A stretch of 64,000 nucleotides of DNA, taken from the NCBI GenBank assembly GCA_017466345.1, contig JAFTUI010000007.1, positions 62,001 through 126,000 on the forward strand, written 5' to 3'. Below are positions 50,734-62,294 of the stretch, in pieces. The notes under the pieces are model-generated. The model did not search any database. It saw only the letters and a program-made list of their open reading frames with translations, and was not told where the DNA came from. Positions within the stretch are counted from its first letter, which is position 1. Every line of letters begins with the position of its first letter. Source of the DNA: Tidjanibacter sp. (GTDB lineage Bacteria > Bacteroidota > Bacteroidia > Bacteroidales > Rikenellaceae). Both the position numbers and the translations under genes were made by a program.

Positions 50734-50988
50734 CTATTTAGCTCTTTCAATAATTTCTACTAATCTCCAACGCTTAGTCTTGCTCAGAGGTCGCGTCTCC
50801 ATAATCTTAACGGTGTCGCCCTCGTTGCAGGTGTTCTGCTCGTCCTCAGCCACAAAACGAGTGGTCTTGTTCACGAACTTACCATAGATAGGGTGTTTTA
50901 CCTTACGGTGAACTGCAACGACAATGGATTTCTCCATCTTATTGCTGACTACCACACCGATTCTCTCTTTTCTAAGATTTCTTTCCAT
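50734..50988 (-). CDS. rpsQ: 30S ribosomal protein S17
   Basis: 84 residues from the ATG at 50988 ([20 protein letters not shown]); an in-frame start at 51003 would overlap rpmC and is not conserved. OB-fold 16S binder, conserved [20 protein letters not shown]. Confidence 0.95.
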   Translation of the reverse strand: MERNLRKERIGVVVSNKMEKSIVVAVHRKVKHPIYGKFVNKTTRFVAEDEQNTCNEGDTVKIMETRPLSKTKRWRLVEIIERAK

Positions 50989-50996
50989 AGCCTCAA

Positions 50997-51191
50997 TTAA
51001 CATTTAGTGTTTTTCTGGTGCAGTACAGTCTTCATACGAGCGATGTCTCTGCGAGCTTTCTTAATAACGGTAGTATCCTCCACGGGAGATACGGCGTGAT
51101 TAACCTTCAAAGTGGCAAGTTTTGCCTGCTCAGCCTCGATGCGCTCTACCAAATCGGCTACTGCCATCTCTTTCAATTCTGCTGTTTTCAT
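50997..51191 (-). CDS. rpmC: 50S ribosomal protein L29
   Basis: 64 residues, two long helices ([38 protein letters not shown]). Located at the peptide exit with L23. Eight bp before rpsQ. Confidence 0.95.
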   Translation of the reverse strand: MKTAELKEMAVADLVERIEAEQAKLATLKVNHAVSPVEDTTVIKKARRDIARMKTVLHQKNTKC

Positions 51192-51219
51192 AACTTCTCT
51201 TGTCTGCTTTAATGGTTAA

Positions 51220-51639
51220 CTATTCAACGTAATCTCTGCGTACAACGAGTTTGGTCTCGATGGGGAGCTTCTGTGCGCCAAGACGCAATGCCTCTTTGGC
51301 TACCTCGAAGGGAACACCCTCAATCTCAAACATAATACGACCGGGAGTAACAGGAGCAACATAGCCCTCGGGGTTACCTTTACCTTTACCCATACGAACC
51401 TCAGCGGGTTTCTTGGTAATGGGCTTATCGGGGAAGATGCGGATCCAAATCTGACCCTCACGTTTCATATAACGCACGATAGCCTGACGAGCAGCCTCAA
51501 TCTGACGACCGGTAATCCAGGTCGAATCCATTGCTTTCAGACCGAACGAACCGAACGCAAGCTGGTTGCCACGCTGAGCAAGACCTTTCATGCGTCCTTT
51601 CTGCATTCTTCTAAATTTAGTCCTTTTTGGTTGTAACAT
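51220..51639 (-). CDS. rplP: 50S ribosomal protein L16
   Basis: 139 residues ([40 protein letters not shown]). Needed for peptidyl-transferase centre maturation and A-site tRNA positioning. Confidence 0.97.
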   Translation of the reverse strand: MLQPKRTKFRRMQKGRMKGLAQRGNQLAFGSFGLKAMDSTWITGRQIEAARQAIVRYMKREGQIWIRIFPDKPITKKPAEVRMGKGKGNPEGYVAPVTPGRIMFEIEGVPFEVAKEALRLGAQKLPIETKLVVRRDYVE

Positions 51640-51664
51640 TGTCTTATCTTATTTAGAAGTGTTC

Positions 51665-52408
51665 CTATTTGTTGTTATTGTTTCTCCTGCGCTTGCGGTC
51701 GCCGCGGGGTTTGCCACCACGCTGCTCGCCCTGTGCAGGACCTGCTACGGACGATGCGCCTGCAATCTCGAACAGGTCACGTTTGCCATAAACCTCACCT
51801 ACGCAAATCCATACCTTAACACCGAGGATACCTACTTTGGTAAGCGCCTCAGCAAGGCAGTAGTCTACGTCTGCGCGGAAAGTGTGCAGAGGAATACGAC
51901 CCTCTTTGTAGGTCTCGCTACGAGCCATCTCAGCGCCACCAATACGACCGCTAATCTGAATCTTGATACCCTCAGCACCCATACGCATAGTCGATGCGAT
52001 AGTGGTTTTGATGGCACGGCGATACGATACGCGACCCTCCAACTGGCGAGCCAACTGGTTTGCAACGATTACAGCGTCAATCTCGGGGCGTTTAACCTCA
52101 AAGATGTTGATCTGTACCTCTTTGCCGGTGAGTTTTTTGAGCTCCTCTTTGAGCTTGTCAACCTCCTGACCACCTTTACCGATAATCAAACCGGGACGAG
52201 CGGTGCTGATGGTTACGGTCACGAGTTTAAGAGTGCGCTCGATAATGATTTTCGAAATGCTAGCCTTTGCAAGACGGGCATTCAGATAGGTACGAATTTT
52301 CGAGTCCTCAACCAAGCGGGTTGAAAAATCTTTACCGCCGTACCAGTTGGAATCCCAACCACGGATGATACCAAGACGGTTTGCAATTGGATTAACTTTC
52401 TGTCCCAT
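51665..52408 (-). CDS. rpsC: 30S ribosomal protein S3
   Basis: 247 residues. KH domain ([20 protein letters not shown]) and C-terminal domain, at the mRNA entry site. It ends in an Arg/Lys/Asn-rich tail ([16 protein letters not shown]) typical of Bacteroidetes S3. Three bp after rplV. Confidence 0.97.
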   Translation of the reverse strand: MGQKVNPIANRLGIIRGWDSNWYGGKDFSTRLVEDSKIRTYLNARLAKASISKIIIERTLKLVTVTISTARPGLIIGKGGQEVDKLKEELKKLTGKEVQINIFEVKRPEIDAVIVANQLARQLEGRVSYRRAIKTTIASTMRMGAEGIKIQISGRIGGAEMARSETYKEGRIPLHTFRADVDYCLAEALTKVGILGVKVWICVGEVYGKRDLFEIAGASSVAGPAQGEQRGGKPRGDRKRRRNNNNK

Positions 52409-52411
52409 CTC

Positions 52412-52828
52412 TTACTCAGCTGATTTAGTTTCTACTACCATTTTGTCTACAATAATCGTAACGTGGTTGGAACGCTTACGAATGCGGTGTGCACGACCCT
52501 GAGGTGCGGGCTGGATGCGTTTGAGCATACGACCACCATCCACCTTGATCTCTTTTACACAGAGTTTGGTGTCCTCCAAACGCTCGGTGGGGTTCTTAGC
52601 CTCCCAGTTGGCGATAGCCGAACGGAGAAGTTTCTCCAACTTCACCGAAGCCTCTTTCTTCGAGTAACGGAGAAGACCCAATGCTTTATTAACCTCTACG
52701 CCGCGAACGGTGTCGGCAACGATACGCATCTTGCGGGGCGAGGTAGGGCAATCACGCAGCGAGGCAACAGCCACCTGCTTCTTTGCGGCCTTCATTTTCT
52801 CGGCCATTTGATATTTTCTTGCTCCCAT
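52412..52828 (-). CDS. rplV: 50S ribosomal protein L22
   Basis: 138 residues. The beta-hairpin loop ([20 protein letters not shown]) lines the exit tunnel and is where macrolide resistance changes occur; it looks normal. N-terminal extension of about 25 residues ahead of [19 protein letters not shown]. Confidence 0.97.
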   Translation of the reverse strand: MGARKYQMAEKMKAAKKQVAVASLRDCPTSPRKMRIVADTVRGVEVNKALGLLRYSKKEASVKLEKLLRSAIANWEAKNPTERLEDTKLCVKEIKVDGGRMLKRIQPAPQGRAHRIRKRSNHVTIIVDKMVVETKSAE

Positions 52829-52836
52829 ATCCTACT

Positions 52837-53106
52837 TTATTTTTTTCTGTTACCGGCGTGACCGCGGAAGGTGCGTGTGGGTGCGAACTCTCCGAGTTTG
52901 TGGCCTACCATATTTTCAGTTACATAAACGGGTATAAACTTGTTACCGTTGTGTACAGCAATTGTCTGACCTACGAAGTCGGGCGAAATCATACTTGCCC
53001 TCGACCAAGTCTTAATTACGGTCTTCTGATTGCTCTCGTTCTGAGCGATTACTCGCTGTTCGAGCCTGGGCTCAATGAACGGTCCTTTTTTAAGTGAACG
53101 ACTCAT
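52837..53106 (-). CDS. rpsS: 30S ribosomal protein S19
   Basis: 89 residues ([39 protein letters not shown]). Forms a head complex with S13. Eight bp before rplV. Confidence 0.97.
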   Translation of the reverse strand: MSRSLKKGPFIEPRLEQRVIAQNESNQKTVIKTWSRASMISPDFVGQTIAVHNGNKFIPVYVTENMVGHKLGEFAPTRTFRGHAGNRKK

Positions 53107-53121
53107 TATGCTACTATTTTT

Positions 53122-53949
53122 TTATTTTGTTTTCTTGGAGATAATGAATTTGCTGGTGGTCTTCTTAGGATTGCGAGTCTTGTAACCCTTAGCCAACAGA
53201 CCTTTACGCGAACGGGGGTGACCACCACTCGAACGACCTTCACCACCACCCATAGGGTGATCAACGGGGTTCATAGTCACACCACGGTTGTGAGGCCTGC
53301 GACCGAGCCAACGCTTCCTACCGGCTTTACCGTGCTGCTCGAGGCTGTGGTCGGGATTCGACACAGCACCAACAGTGGCGCGGCAAGTGCAGAGAACCAT
53401 ACGGGTCTCGCCCGAAGGAAGTTTAATAATAGCATATTTACCCTCGCGAGCCAAAAGCTGTGCGTAGGTACCAGCCGAACGAGCCAAAACTGCGCCCTGA
53501 CCGGGGTAGAGTTCGATTGCGTGGATGATGGTACCCAGAGGAATGTTTGCCAAAAGCAGGGTGTTACCTACCTCGGGAGCAACGCCCTCAGTGCCGCTCA
53601 TTACGGTCTGACCTACTTTCAAGCCGTTGGGAGCCAAAATGTAGCTCTTCGAGCCGTCTGCGTAAACAATCAGAGCGATACGAGCCGAACGGTTGGGATC
53701 GTACTCAATGGTTGCAACAGTTGCAGCCATACCATCTTTCGCACGTTTGAAGTCAATAACACGGTACATCTGTTTGTGACCACCACCGATGTAACGAACG
53801 GTCATCTTACCGGCGTGGTTACGACCACCGCTGCTCTTCTTAGGCTCGAGCAACGATTTCTCAGGCACCGAGCAGGTAATATCCGTAAAGGTACCTGCGA
53901 TTTTATGTCTTGTTCCCGGAGTTACGGGATTAAACTTTTTTACTGCCAT
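53122..53949 (-). CDS. rplB: 50S ribosomal protein L2
   Basis: 275 residues. Core protein near the peptidyl-transferase centre. Conserved [20 protein letters not shown] and, near the C-terminus, [20 protein letters not shown] with the functionally key His in DHPMGGG. Confidence 0.97.
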   Translation of the reverse strand: MAVKKFNPVTPGTRHKIAGTFTDITCSVPEKSLLEPKKSSGGRNHAGKMTVRYIGGGHKQMYRVIDFKRAKDGMAATVATIEYDPNRSARIALIVYADGSKSYILAPNGLKVGQTVMSGTEGVAPEVGNTLLLANIPLGTIIHAIELYPGQGAVLARSAGTYAQLLAREGKYAIIKLPSGETRMVLCTCRATVGAVSNPDHSLEQHGKAGRKRWLGRRPHNRGVTMNPVDHPMGGGEGRSSGGHPRSRKGLLAKGYKTRNPKKTTSKFIISKKTK

Positions 53950-53956
53950 CTCTCAA

Positions 53957-54247
53957 TTAGATATTACTGTAGAAATCAATAGTATCGCCCTCTTTCAAGG
54001 TTACGATTGCTTTTTTCACTGCATTGGTGCGACCTACCAAGTAGCCAGATTTGGTGTAGCGTGCTTTGAGCTTACCTTTGGTGTTGATGGTGTTTACGCT
54101 CTCAACAACTACGTTGTACATCTGCTCTACGGCTGCGCGAATCTCCAATTTGTTAGCCCTGCGGTCAACGATAAAACCATACTGACCGAGTTTCTCGCCC
54201 TGACCTGCCATTTTCTCGGTCAAGATGGGTTTGATAATTACATTCAT
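53957..54247 (-). CDS. rplW: 50S ribosomal protein L23
   Basis: 96 residues (MNVIIKPILTEKMAGQGEKL, GYLVGRTNAVKKAIVTLKEG). Docking site for trigger factor and SRP at the exit tunnel. Confidence 0.96.
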   Translation of the reverse strand: MNVIIKPILTEKMAGQGEKLGQYGFIVDRRANKLEIRAAVEQMYNVVVESVNTINTKGKLKARYTKSGYLVGRTNAVKKAIVTLKEGDTIDFYSNI

Positions 54248-54269
54248 TGTCTGTTCGGTTTTTTAGTGA

Positions 54270-54893
54270 TTAGAAATTCTCGTTTACCTTAGCCAATGCG
54301 CTCTCGGTGAACAACATCACACCTGCGTTCATCACGTCATAGGTGTTGAGGTTGGCAGCCTGCATTACCTTCACTTTGGGAAGGTTGCGAACGCTCAGGC
54401 AAATGTTGTGGTCGGTCTCTGCTACTACGAGCAATACCTTCTTACCAGCCAAGTTGAGAGCCTCTGCCATTGCTACGAACGATTTGGTTTTGGGAGTCTC
54501 CATAACGAAATCCTCTACAACGGTGATAGCCTCTGCCTGGGCTTTCAGAGAGAGTGCGCTGCGGCGTGCAAGCGATTTGAGCTTCTTGTTCAGCTTGAAG
54601 CTGTAATCGCGGGGTACGGGACCAAAGATGCGACCGCCGCCGGGGAAGAGAGGCGAGAGGATGCTACCTGCACGAGCACCGCCTGTGCCTTTCTGACGTT
54701 TGAGTTTGCGGGTCGAGCCTGCTACCTCGTTACGCTGTTTTGCTTTGTGGGTACCCTGACGCTGGTCAGCCAAGTACTGCTTAACAGCCAAGTAGATAGC
54801 GTGAGTGTTGGGCTCAATACCAAAGACCTCCTGCGAAAGAACTGCTTTCTTCGAGGTCTGAGTTCCTGTGGTGGTGTAAATTGTAAGTTCCAT
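54270..54893 (-). CDS. rplD: 50S ribosomal protein L4
   Basis: 207 residues from the ATG at 54893 (MELTIYTTTGTQTSKKAVLS); an in-frame ATG seven codons upstream overlaps rplC. The tunnel loop RKLKRQKGTGGARAGS is intact. L4 represses the S10 operon in some bacteria. Confidence 0.95.
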   Translation of the reverse strand: MELTIYTTTGTQTSKKAVLSQEVFGIEPNTHAIYLAVKQYLADQRQGTHKAKQRNEVAGSTRKLKRQKGTGGARAGSILSPLFPGGGRIFGPVPRDYSFKLNKKLKSLARRSALSLKAQAEAITVVEDFVMETPKTKSFVAMAEALNLAGKKVLLVVAETDHNICLSVRNLPKVKVMQAANLNTYDVMNAGVMLFTESALAKVNENF

Positions 54894-54903
54894 CTCCTCA
54901 ATC

Positions 54904-55521
54904 CTACTTTTCAATGATTACATAAGTACCTTTTGCACCGGGAACCGAACCCTTAACCAAGAGAAGGTTGTTCTCGGCAATAACTTTGAGGACTTTAAGG
55001 TTCTGAACCTTAACCCTCTCACCGCCGGTCTGACCGGGCAAGCGTTTGCCCTTGAAGACGCGCGAAGGATACGAAGATGCACCAAGCGAACCAGGTTTAC
55101 GCTGGCGGTTGTGCTGACCGTGGGTCTGACCACCTACACCGGCAAAGCCGTGGCGTTTTACAACACCCTGGTAGCCTTTACCTTTCGATACACCCACTAC
55201 GTCTACCCAGTCACCCTCCTCGAAGGTGTCTGCAACGGTGAGTGTCTGACCCAGAGTTACCTCATCGAACTCCTTGAACTCCACCAATTTGGCTTTGGGC
55301 GATACACCCGATTTGCCAAAGTGACCTAACAAGCTTTTGCTGGTGTGCTTTTCACTCTTCTCGCCATAGGCAATCTGAACTGCGGAGTAGCCATCCTTCT
55401 CCTCGTTCTTGATTTGCGTAACTACACAGGGACCAGCCTCAATAACAGTGCATGGTATATTTTTACCCTCGGCACTGAAAACGGAAGTCATTCCGATTTT
55501 TTTTCCAATAAGTCCTGACAT
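54904..55521 (-). CDS. rplC: 50S ribosomal protein L3
   Basis: 205 residues ([40 protein letters not shown]). Early assembly protein close to the peptidyl-transferase centre. A 183-bp gap with a stem-loop separates it from rpsJ; normally the two genes are close. Confidence 0.97.
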   Translation of the reverse strand: MSGLIGKKIGMTSVFSAEGKNIPCTVIEAGPCVVTQIKNEEKDGYSAVQIAYGEKSEKHTSKSLLGHFGKSGVSPKAKLVEFKEFDEVTLGQTLTVADTFEEGDWVDVVGVSKGKGYQGVVKRHGFAGVGGQTHGQHNRQRKPGSLGASSYPSRVFKGKRLPGQTGGERVKVQNLKVLKVIAENNLLLVKGSVPGAKGTYVIIEK

Positions 55522-55629
55522 TTTACCTGTCTTTAATTACTTGTTGTTTGTTAAATAAAAAGTTTGTGTGTATAAAGTTTCTTCTACTTTATCGCTTTTG
55601 TTGTCCTTCTTTCGGGAGCGCAATAAGGC

Positions 55630-55678
55630 GGGTTCCTCGCGCGTGCGTATTTATTTATAGGTATCGGACAAGGAACCC
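55630..55678 (-). promoter_or_regulatory. Stem-loop between rpsJ and rplC
   Basis: GGGTTCCT and AGGAACCC pair around a 33-nt loop, 26 nt after the rpsJ stop. No T-run follows, so it is not a plain terminator. Downstream, ATAAAGT-AGAAGAA-ACTTTAT forms another small stem (about 55574-55594). Together with the 183-bp gap they suggest an attenuator or ribosomal-protein binding site within the S10 operon. Confidence 0.4.
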
Positions 55679-55704
55679 CCTATTTTGCATCACCCCGCAG
55701 TTTA

Positions 55705-56010
55705 TCAGACTTTGATGTTTACCTCAACACCCGAGGGCAACTCCAACTTCATCAGAGCGTCAATAGTCTTGGGGGTTGAACTGTAAATATCAAGAATCCT
55801 CTTGAAGGTGCAGAGCTGGAACTGCTCGCGAGCTTTCTTGTTAACGAAAGTCGAACGGTTCACAGTGAAAATCTTTTTCTGAGTAGGAAGTGGAATAGGA
55901 CCGCTAACTACTGCGCCTGTGCTTTTCACAGTTTTTACGATTTTCTCAGCCGATTTATCAACCAAGTTGTGATCGTAAGATTCGAGTTTGATTCTAATTT
56001 TCTGACTCAT
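55705..56010 (-). CDS. rpsJ: 30S ribosomal protein S10
   Basis: 101 residues ([40 protein letters not shown]). Head protein that also binds NusB in antitermination. Here it follows fusA by 14 bp, so the str and S10 operons are joined; no tuf gene lies between. Confidence 0.97.
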   Translation of the reverse strand: MSQKIRIKLESYDHNLVDKSAEKIVKTVKSTGAVVSGPIPLPTQKKIFTVNRSTFVNKKAREQFQLCTFKRILDIYSSTPKTIDALMKLELPSGVEVNIKV

Positions 56011-56024
56011 GGTTATTTATTCTT

Positions 56025-58139
56025 TTATTCCAATTCTTGTTTTTTGCCACCGCACTTCTCGATAACCTCTTTTGCTACATTCTGAGGTACTTCGTCATAG
56101 TGCGAGAACTCCATAGTCGAGGTTGCGCGACCCGAAGAGAGTGTACGCAATACGGTAACGTAGCCAAACATACCCGACAGGGGCACTTTTGCTTTGATAG
56201 CCGTTGCAACACCTTTGCTCTCGGTACCCTCAATCTGACCGCGGCGTTTGTTCAAATCGCCGATGATGTCACCCATATACTCCTCGGGAGTTACAACCTC
56301 CACCTTCATAATGGGCTCTTTGAGTACGGGCTGGCACTTGGGTGTAGCCTCGCGGAAACCGTTGCGAGCACAAATCTCAAACGAGAGTGCATCGGAGTCT
56401 ACGGGGTGGAACGAACCATCTTTCAAGGTTACCTTCATCGAGTCGATACCGAAGCCAGCCAAAGGACCGTTTGCCATTGCCGACTCAAAGCCTTTCTGGA
56501 CTGCGGGGATGAACTCCTTAGGTACGTTACCGCCCTTAACCTCGTCAATGAACTGCAAGCCCTGAACGCCCTCGTCTGCGGGACCGATCTCGAAGATGAT
56601 ATCTGCAAACTTACCGCGACCACCAGACTGTTTCTTGAATACCTCGCGCATCTGGAAGGTGCCATTGAGAGCCTCCTTGTACGATACCTGGGGAGCACCT
56701 ACGTTAATCTCGATACCAAACTCCCTACGGAGACGGTCGATAATAATATCGAGGTGCAACTCGCCCATACCGCTGATAATGGTCTGACCACTATCCTGGT
56801 CGGTCTTAACCGTAAAGGTGGGATCCTCCTCAGCCAACTTGCCGAGTGCGATGCCGAGTTTATCCAAATCCTTCTGAGTCTTAGGCTCCACAGCGATACC
56901 GATAACGGGCTCGGGGAAGGTCATCGACTCCAAGGTAATCTGTTTGTCCTCAACACACAAGGTGTCGCCGGTGCGAACATCCTTGAAACCTACAACTGCG
57001 CAAATATCGCCTGCGCCGATGGTATCCATAGGATTCTGCTTGTTGGCGTGCATCTGGTAGATACGGCTGATACGCTCCTTCTTGCCCGAGCGGGTATTGA
57101 AGACATAGGTACCTGCATCGAGTTTACCCGAATAGATGCGGATGAATGCCAAGCGACCTACATAGGGGTCGGTAGCAATCTTGAACGCGAGAGCGCAGAA
57201 GGGATCCTCATCGGTGGGGTAACGCTTAACGGTGCTCTCGTTGCGAGGATCGGTACCAACAATAGCCTCAATGTCGAGGGGCGAAGGCAAGAACATCATA
57301 ATCGAGTCCAACAGAAGCTGAACACCTTTGTTCTTGAACGACGAGCCACACAACATAGGGATAATCTGCATACTGATGGTAGCCTTGCGGATTGCAGCAA
57401 TGAGTTCATCGGGAGTAATCGAATCGGGATCCTCGAAGAACTTCTCCATAAGAGCCATATCGACCGTAGCAACCTCCTCTACGAGGTGTGCCCTTGCCTC
57501 CTCAACCTCTGCTTTCATCTCCTCGGGTACCTCCTCGTAGGTATAGTTTACGAGTTGGTCTTTCTTTGCATCGTCATAGATGATAGCCCTATTATATATA
57601 AGGTCTATAACACCACGGAACGACTGCTCGCTACCGATGGGCAAAGTGATAGGCACTGCGTTGGCACCAAGGCGCTCCTTAACCTGTGCGCAGACATTCA
57701 TAAAGTCTGCACCGGTACGGTCCATCTTATTAACGTAACCGATACGGGGAACGTTGTACTTATCTGCCTGACGCCATACGGTCTCGCTCTGGGGCTCAAC
57801 ACCACCAACAGCGCAGAAAGTTGCCACAGCACCGTCCAACACGCGCAACGAACGCTCTACCTCAACAGTGAAGTCAACGTGTCCGGGAGTGTCGATAAGG
57901 TTAATCTGGTACTGTTTGCCTTTGTAATTCCAGAAAGCGGTAGTTGCTGCCGAAGTAATGGTGATACCACGCTCCTGCTCCTGAACCATCCAGTCCATAG
58001 TAGCCGAACCATCGTGAGTCTCACCAATCTTGTGAGTCTTACCGGTGTAGAACAAGATTCGCTCGGAAGTAGTAGTCTTACCGGCATCGATGTGCGCCAT
58101 AATGCCGATATTACGAGTATATGTTAAATCTCTTCCCAT
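56025..58139 (-). CDS. fusA: Elongation factor G
   Basis: 704 residues. Translocation GTPase with G1 [14 protein letters not shown]2 region [15 protein letters not shown]3 DTPGHVDFT and G4 NKMD, then domains II-V ([40 protein letters not shown]). Joined to rpsG by an 8-bp gap. One of possibly several EF-G paralogues in the genome, but this is the operon copy. Confidence 0.97.
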   Translation of the reverse strand: MGRDLTYTRNIGIMAHIDAGKTTTSERILFYTGKTHKIGETHDGSATMDWMVQEQERGITITSAATTAFWNYKGKQYQINLIDTPGHVDFTVEVERSLRVLDGAVATFCAVGGVEPQSETVWRQADKYNVPRIGYVNKMDRTGADFMNVCAQVKERLGANAVPITLPIGSEQSFRGVIDLIYNRAIIYDDAKKDQLVNYTYEEVPEEMKAEVEEARAHLVEEVATVDMALMEKFFEDPDSITPDELIAAIRKATISMQIIPMLCGSSFKNKGVQLLLDSIMMFLPSPLDIEAIVGTDPRNESTVKRYPTDEDPFCALAFKIATDPYVGRLAFIRIYSGKLDAGTYVFNTRSGKKERISRIYQMHANKQNPMDTIGAGDICAVVGFKDVRTGDTLCVEDKQITLESMTFPEPVIGIAVEPKTQKDLDKLGIALGKLAEEDPTFTVKTDQDSGQTIISGMGELHLDIIIDRLRREFGIEINVGAPQVSYKEALNGTFQMREVFKKQSGGRGKFADIIFEIGPADEGVQGLQFIDEVKGGNVPKEFIPAVQKGFESAMANGPLAGFGIDSMKVTLKDGSFHPVDSDALSFEICARNGFREATPKCQPVLKEPIMKVEVVTPEEYMGDIIGDLNKRRGQIEGTESKGVATAIKAKVPLSGMFGYVTVLRTLSSGRATSTMEFSHYDEVPQNVAKEVIEKCGGKKQELE

Positions 58140-58147
58140 CGAATCTC

Positions 58148-58624
58148 TTAGAATCTGAAGTGTGCGAATGCTTTATTTGCCTCTGCCATACGGTGCATCT
58201 CCTCTTTACGTTTGAAGGCAGCACCCTCGTTGTTGTAGGCAGCCATAATCTCACCGCAGAGTTTCTCTGCCATAGACTTACCTGCGCGCTTACGAGAATA
58301 AAGGACCATATTTTTCATCGAAATCGAAATTTTGCGCTCAGGACGAACCTCCATAGGTACCTGGAAGGTAGCACCACCGATACGGCGAGATTTTACCTCA
58401 ACCTGGGGAGTGATGTTCTCCAATGCCTGCTTCCATACTTCAAGAGGAGCCTTGTCTGCATCCTTCATCTTCTCGCCCACCATATCCAACGCATCGTAGA
58501 AAATGGTGTATGCAATACTCTTCTTACCGTCCAGCATCAAATTATTCACAAAGCGGGTAACCATAACGTCACCAAACTTGGGGTCTGGAAGTAGAATGTG
58601 CTTTTTAGGCTTTGCTTTTCTCAT
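58148..58624 (-). CDS. rpsG: 30S ribosomal protein S7
   Basis: 158 residues ([40 protein letters not shown]). Nucleates 30S head assembly. Lies between rpsL and fusA, standard str order; S7 is a repressor of this operon in E. coli. Confidence 0.97.
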   Translation of the reverse strand: MRKAKPKKHILLPDPKFGDVMVTRFVNNLMLDGKKSIAYTIFYDALDMVGEKMKDADKAPLEVWKQALENITPQVEVKSRRIGGATFQVPMEVRPERKISISMKNMVLYSRKRAGKSMAEKLCGEIMAAYNNEGAAFKRKEEMHRMAEANKAFAHFRF

Positions 58625-58672
58625 TTTGTCTTAAATCTTTAATGTGTTCTTAACTAACTTTGTTGTGAGAGA

Positions 58673-59056
58673 TTACTTTTTGGCTGCTTTGGGACGCTTA
58701 GCACCATACTTCGAGCGGCGCTGACGACGACCATCCACACCTGCGCTATCCAATGCACCACGCACCAAGTGGTAACGTACACCGGGGAGGTCTTTTACAC
58801 GACCACCGCGCACCAAAACGATTGAGTGTTCCTGCAAGTTGTGACCTTCACCAGGGATGTAGGCATTCACCTCTTTCTGGTTGGTGAGTTTCACACGAGC
58901 AACTTTACGCATTGCCGAGTTAGGCTTCTTGGGGGTGGTGGTGTAAACACGCACGCACACGCCGCGCCTCTGAGGACAAGCGTCAAGGGCGGGAGATTTA
59001 CTCTTCATCTCCAACTGTACCCTGCCTTTTCTTACTAACTGTTGAATAGTTGGCAT
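58673..59056 (-). CDS. rpsL: 30S ribosomal protein S12
   Basis: 127 residues. Decoding-centre protein with [39 protein letters not shown] and [20 protein letters not shown]. The lysines where streptomycin-resistance changes arise (TTPKKPNS and the position before GVRYH) read as Lys in TPKK and Pro-Gly in DLPGVRYH, the wild-type pattern. First gene of the fused ribosomal cluster. Confidence 0.97.
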   Translation of the reverse strand: MPTIQQLVRKGRVQLEMKSKSPALDACPQRRGVCVRVYTTTPKKPNSAMRKVARVKLTNQKEVNAYIPGEGHNLQEHSIVLVRGGRVKDLPGVRYHLVRGALDSAGVDGRRQRRSKYGAKRPKAAKK

Positions 59057-59136
59057 TTTACTGTTTTTTAGTCCTTTGTTTTGTTAAACATTTAATTCTC
59101 GTTTCCCGTAGGGAACATCGCGTTTCCCATTTTTCG
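59057..59136 (-). promoter_or_regulatory. rpsL leader with alternative hairpins
   Basis: The leader of about 80 nt contains GGGAAAC, GTTCCC and GGGAAAC in a row (59101-59128). The middle element can pair with either neighbour, so two hairpins exclude each other. This could be an autoregulatory or attenuator switch; no function is proven. Confidence 0.4.
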
Positions 59137-59142
59137 GGCGTG

Positions 59143-59172
59143 CAAAGATACGGCATTTTTTCTTTTCTACAA
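59143..59172 (-). promoter_or_regulatory. Promoter of the str-S10-spc ribosomal cluster
   Basis: On the minus strand TTG (59170-59172) and TATCTTTG (59143-59150) with 19-bp spacing. Expected start near 59136. The rest of the gap up to the leuS promoter (59173-59382) is T-rich and shows nothing else. Confidence 0.8.
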
Positions 59173-59382
59173 TATATATGAGAAAATTTTTGCCCCTTTT
59201 GAGCCGATTTTTCAGCATTTTAGCCCCTTTTTGGGCTTTTGGTCAATTCTTTTTTCTTATCGTTTTTTGAGGATTATTTGTTTTGCTTATTGCTTTTTGT
59301 GGGGCACCCCTGTATTTTGCTGATAATATGAGTATTACAAAAAAACTTTGTGAGGATTTGCATTTTGCACCACAAATATGTT

Positions 59383-59390
59383 TATCTTTG
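59383..59390 (+). promoter_or_regulatory. -7 box for leuS
   Basis: TATCTTTG matches TAnnTTTG; TTTG occurs upstream with 15- or 22-bp spacing, neither ideal. It would give a 37-nt leader before the ATG at 59434. Confidence 0.6.
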
Positions 59391-59433
59391 TGGCTCATAA
59401 GGTTGTGCAAAAAGCGAAAAAACTTCAAAATAT

Positions 59434-62190
59434 ATGGAATACAACTTCAAAGAACTCGAAGCCAAGTGGCAAGCCGAGTGGCAAAAACAGCAGACCTACA
59501 AGGTCGATGTAGACGACTCTAAACCCAAGTTTTACGTTTTGGATATGTTCCCCTACCCTTCGGGGGCGGGACTTCACGTTGGTCACCCTCTGGGCTACAT
59601 CGCCTCGGACATCTACTCGCGCTACAAACGCTCCTGCGGCTTCAATGTGCTCCACCCTATGGGCTACGATGCCTTTGGTCTGCCCGCCGAGCAGTACGCC
59701 ATACAGACCGGTCAGCACCCCGCAGTGACCACCGAGCAGAACGTGGCACGCTACCGTAGCCAGCTCGACAAGATTGGTTTCTCGTACGATTGGTCGCGCG
59801 AGGTACGCACTTGTGAGCCAGAGTATTACAAGTGGACACAGTGGGCTTTCCTCGAAATGTTCTCGCACTACTACGACAACACCACCGACAAGGCTGAGCC
59901 TATCGAAAAACTCGTCGAGCGATTTGCTATTCAAGGCACTGAGGGCTTGGATGCTGCTTGCACCGAACAGCTCTCGTTTACTGCCGAGGAGTGGAACTCG
60001 TGGGACGAGAAAAAGCACGAAGAGGTACTCCAAAACTACCGTCTGGCGTTCCGTGCCGACACAATGGTGAACTGGTGTGCCGAGTTGGGTACCGTGCTTG
60101 CCAATGACGAGGTTAAGGATGGTCTTTCGGTGCGCGGTGGCTTCCCCGTTGTGCAGCGTAGGATGAAACAGTGGCTCCTTAGGGTTACCGCCTATGCACC
60201 CCGCCTCTTGGAGGGTTTGGATAAGTTGGAGTGGAGCGAGTCGCTCAAAGAGATTCAGCGCAATTGGATTGGCAAGAGCACCGGTGCTCAGGTCTTCTTC
60301 GACATTGAGGGTAGCGACAAGAAACTCGAAATTTTCACCACCCGCCCCGACACAATTTTTGGCGTTACGTTTATGGTTATCGCCCCCGAACACGAGTGGG
60401 TAAAGGAGCTGACAATCTCCGATGCCCAAAGCGAAGTGGAGGCATATTTGGAGGCAACAAAGAAACGCTCCGAGCGTGAGCGTATCGCCGAGACGAAACG
60501 TGTGAGCGGCGTCTTTACGGGCTCCTACGCCATCAACCCCTTCACGGGTAAGCGTATTCCTATCTATGTGAGTGACTATGTGTTGGCTGGTTATGGCACG
60601 GGTGCCATTATGGCGGTTCCCGCCCACGACTCGCGCGACTGGGCTTTTGCAAAACACTTTGGCTTGGAGATTATCCCCGTTGTGGAAGGCGGCAATGTAG
60701 AGGAGGCTTCCTACGATGCCAAAGAGGGAAAACTTATCAATTCGGACTTTATCAACGGTTTGGATGTGAAGGTTGCCATTGAGCGTATGTGGGACGAGAT
60801 TGAGGCTCGCGGATTGGGCAAACGTAAAGTGAATTACCGTCTGCGTGATGCTATTTTCAGCCGCCAGCGTTATTGGGGCGAGCCCTTCCCAATTTACTAT
60901 AAAGACGATATTGCACACCCCCTGTCGGCAGAGCAACTGCCCCTCGAATTGCCCGAGGTTGAGAAGTTCACCCCCACCGCCGAGGGCGAACCCCCATTGG
61001 CTCGCTCCGAGAAGTGGCACACCACCGAGGGCTACGCCTACGAGACCAGCACAATGCCCGGTTTTGCAGGCTCCTCTGCCTACTATCTGCGCTATATGGA
61101 CCCCCACAATGCGGAGGCTCTTGTGAGCCGTAAGGCAAACGACTATTGGCGCAACGTGGACCTCTATGTGGGTGGTATTGAGCACGCTACGGGTCACCTT
61201 ATCTACTCGCGCTTCTGGAACAAATTCCTCTTCGACTTGGGGGTTATCTGCGAGGACGAGCCTTTCAAGAAACTCGTCAATCAGGGTATGATTCAGGGGC
61301 GCTCGAACTTCGTATATCGTGTTGTGGGTACCAACAAATTCGTGTCGCTCGGCTTGCGCAAGGAGTACGAGACACAGGAGATTCACGTTGATGTAAACAT
61401 CGTGAAAAACGACATCCTCGACCTTGATGCCTTCCGTGCTTGGCGTCCCGAATTCCACGATGCTGAGTTCATCTTGGAGGACGGCAAATACGTCTGTGGA
61501 TGGGCTATCGAGAAGATGAGTAAGAGTATGTTCAACGTGGTCAATCCCGACTACATTGTAGATAATTACGGTGCCGACACGTTGCGTATGTACGAGATGT
61601 TCCTCGGTCCTTTGGAGCAGAGCAAGCCCTGGGACACCAACGGCATAGACGGCGTTCACAAATTCCTGCGCCGCTTCTGGGGCAAATTTTTCGACAAGGA
61701 GGGTAACTTCGCCGTAAGCAACGAAGAGCCCACTCCTGCCGAACAGAAAACCCTCCACAAGACCATCAAGAAGGTTAGGGAGGATATCGAGAACTTCTCG
61801 TTCAACACCTCCATTTCGGCATTTATGATTTGCCTCAACGAACTCGGTCAGTGCAACAAGAGGGCTGTTTTGGAGCCCTTCGCAGTGTTGCTCTCGCCCT
61901 TTGCACCCCACATCACCGAGGAGTTGTGGCTCCTGCTGGGATGCGAGGGCTCTATTTGCGATGCCGCCTACCCCGAGTTCAACCCCGACTTCTTGGTCGA
62001 GAACTCGTTTGAGTACCCTGTGTCATTCAACGGCAAGATGAGGTTCAAGAAATCGCTACCTCTGGGTATCTCCAATGGCGAGATTGAGGCTCTTGTGATG
62101 GCAGACGAGCAGACCGCCCGCTACACCGAGGGCAAGACCCCCAAGAAGGTCATCATCGTTCCCGGTAAGATTATCAACATCGTACTGTAA
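59434..62190 (+). CDS. leuS: Leucyl-tRNA synthetase
   Basis: 918 residues. Class I synthetase: HIGH-type motif in [20 protein letters not shown] motif in [15 protein letters not shown], editing domain (CP1) with [16 protein letters not shown] and [20 protein letters not shown], including the conserved Asp. The anticodon-binding C-terminal domain includes [16 protein letters not shown]. Length is within the range for Bacteroidetes LeuRS, which carry an insertion before KMSKS. It is divergent from rpsL. Confidence 0.97.
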   Translation: MEYNFKELEAKWQAEWQKQQTYKVDVDDSKPKFYVLDMFPYPSGAGLHVGHPLGYIASDIYSRYKRSCGFNVLHPMGYDAFGLPAEQYAIQTGQHPAVTTEQNVARYRSQLDKIGFSYDWSREVRTCEPEYYKWTQWAFLEMFSHYYDNTTDKAEPIEKLVERFAIQGTEGLDAACTEQLSFTAEEWNSWDEKKHEEVLQNYRLAFRADTMVNWCAELGTVLANDEVKDGLSVRGGFPVVQRRMKQWLLRVTAYAPRLLEGLDKLEWSESLKEIQRNWIGKSTGAQVFFDIEGSDKKLEIFTTRPDTIFGVTFMVIAPEHEWVKELTISDAQSEVEAYLEATKKRSERERIAETKRVSGVFTGSYAINPFTGKRIPIYVSDYVLAGYGTGAIMAVPAHDSRDWAFAKHFGLEIIPVVEGGNVEEASYDAKEGKLINSDFINGLDVKVAIERMWDEIEARGLGKRKVNYRLRDAIFSRQRYWGEPFPIYYKDDIAHPLSAEQLPLELPEVEKFTPTAEGEPPLARSEKWHTTEGYAYETSTMPGFAGSSAYYLRYMDPHNAEALVSRKANDYWRNVDLYVGGIEHATGHLIYSRFWNKFLFDLGVICEDEPFKKLVNQGMIQGRSNFVYRVVGTNKFVSLGLRKEYETQEIHVDVNIVKNDILDLDAFRAWRPEFHDAEFILEDGKYVCGWAIEKMSKSMFNVVNPDYIVDNYGADTLRMYEMFLGPLEQSKPWDTNGIDGVHKFLRRFWGKFFDKEGNFAVSNEEPTPAEQKTLHKTIKKVREDIENFSFNTSISAFMICLNELGQCNKRAVLEPFAVLLSPFAPHITEELWLLLGCEGSICDAAYPEFNPDFLVENSFEYPVSFNGKMRFKKSLPLGISNGEIEALVMADEQTARYTEGKTPKKVIIVPGKIINIVL

Positions 62191-62213
62191 CGACTTAACT
62201 ACACGGTTATTGG

Positions 62214-62247
62214 GAAAGGGAATCATTTTAGATTTCCTTTTCTTTTT
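62214..62247 (+). terminator. Probable terminator after leuS
   Basis: GAAAGGGAATC and GATTTCCTTTTC pair imperfectly around a 6-nt loop and run into TTTTT, 23 nt after the leuS stop. Confidence 0.55.
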
Positions 62248-62274
62248 GTTAAATTCGGTTTTTTGCTAATTTTG
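62245..62274 (+). promoter_or_regulatory. Promoter of the DNA methyltransferase gene
   Basis: TTTG at 62245-62248 and TAATTTTG at 62267-62274, spacing 18 bp. Start near 62281 with a leader of about 14 nt. The -33 element overlaps the T-run of the leuS terminator. Confidence 0.65.
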
Positions 62275-62294
62275 TGACACAATCACACTGAAAT

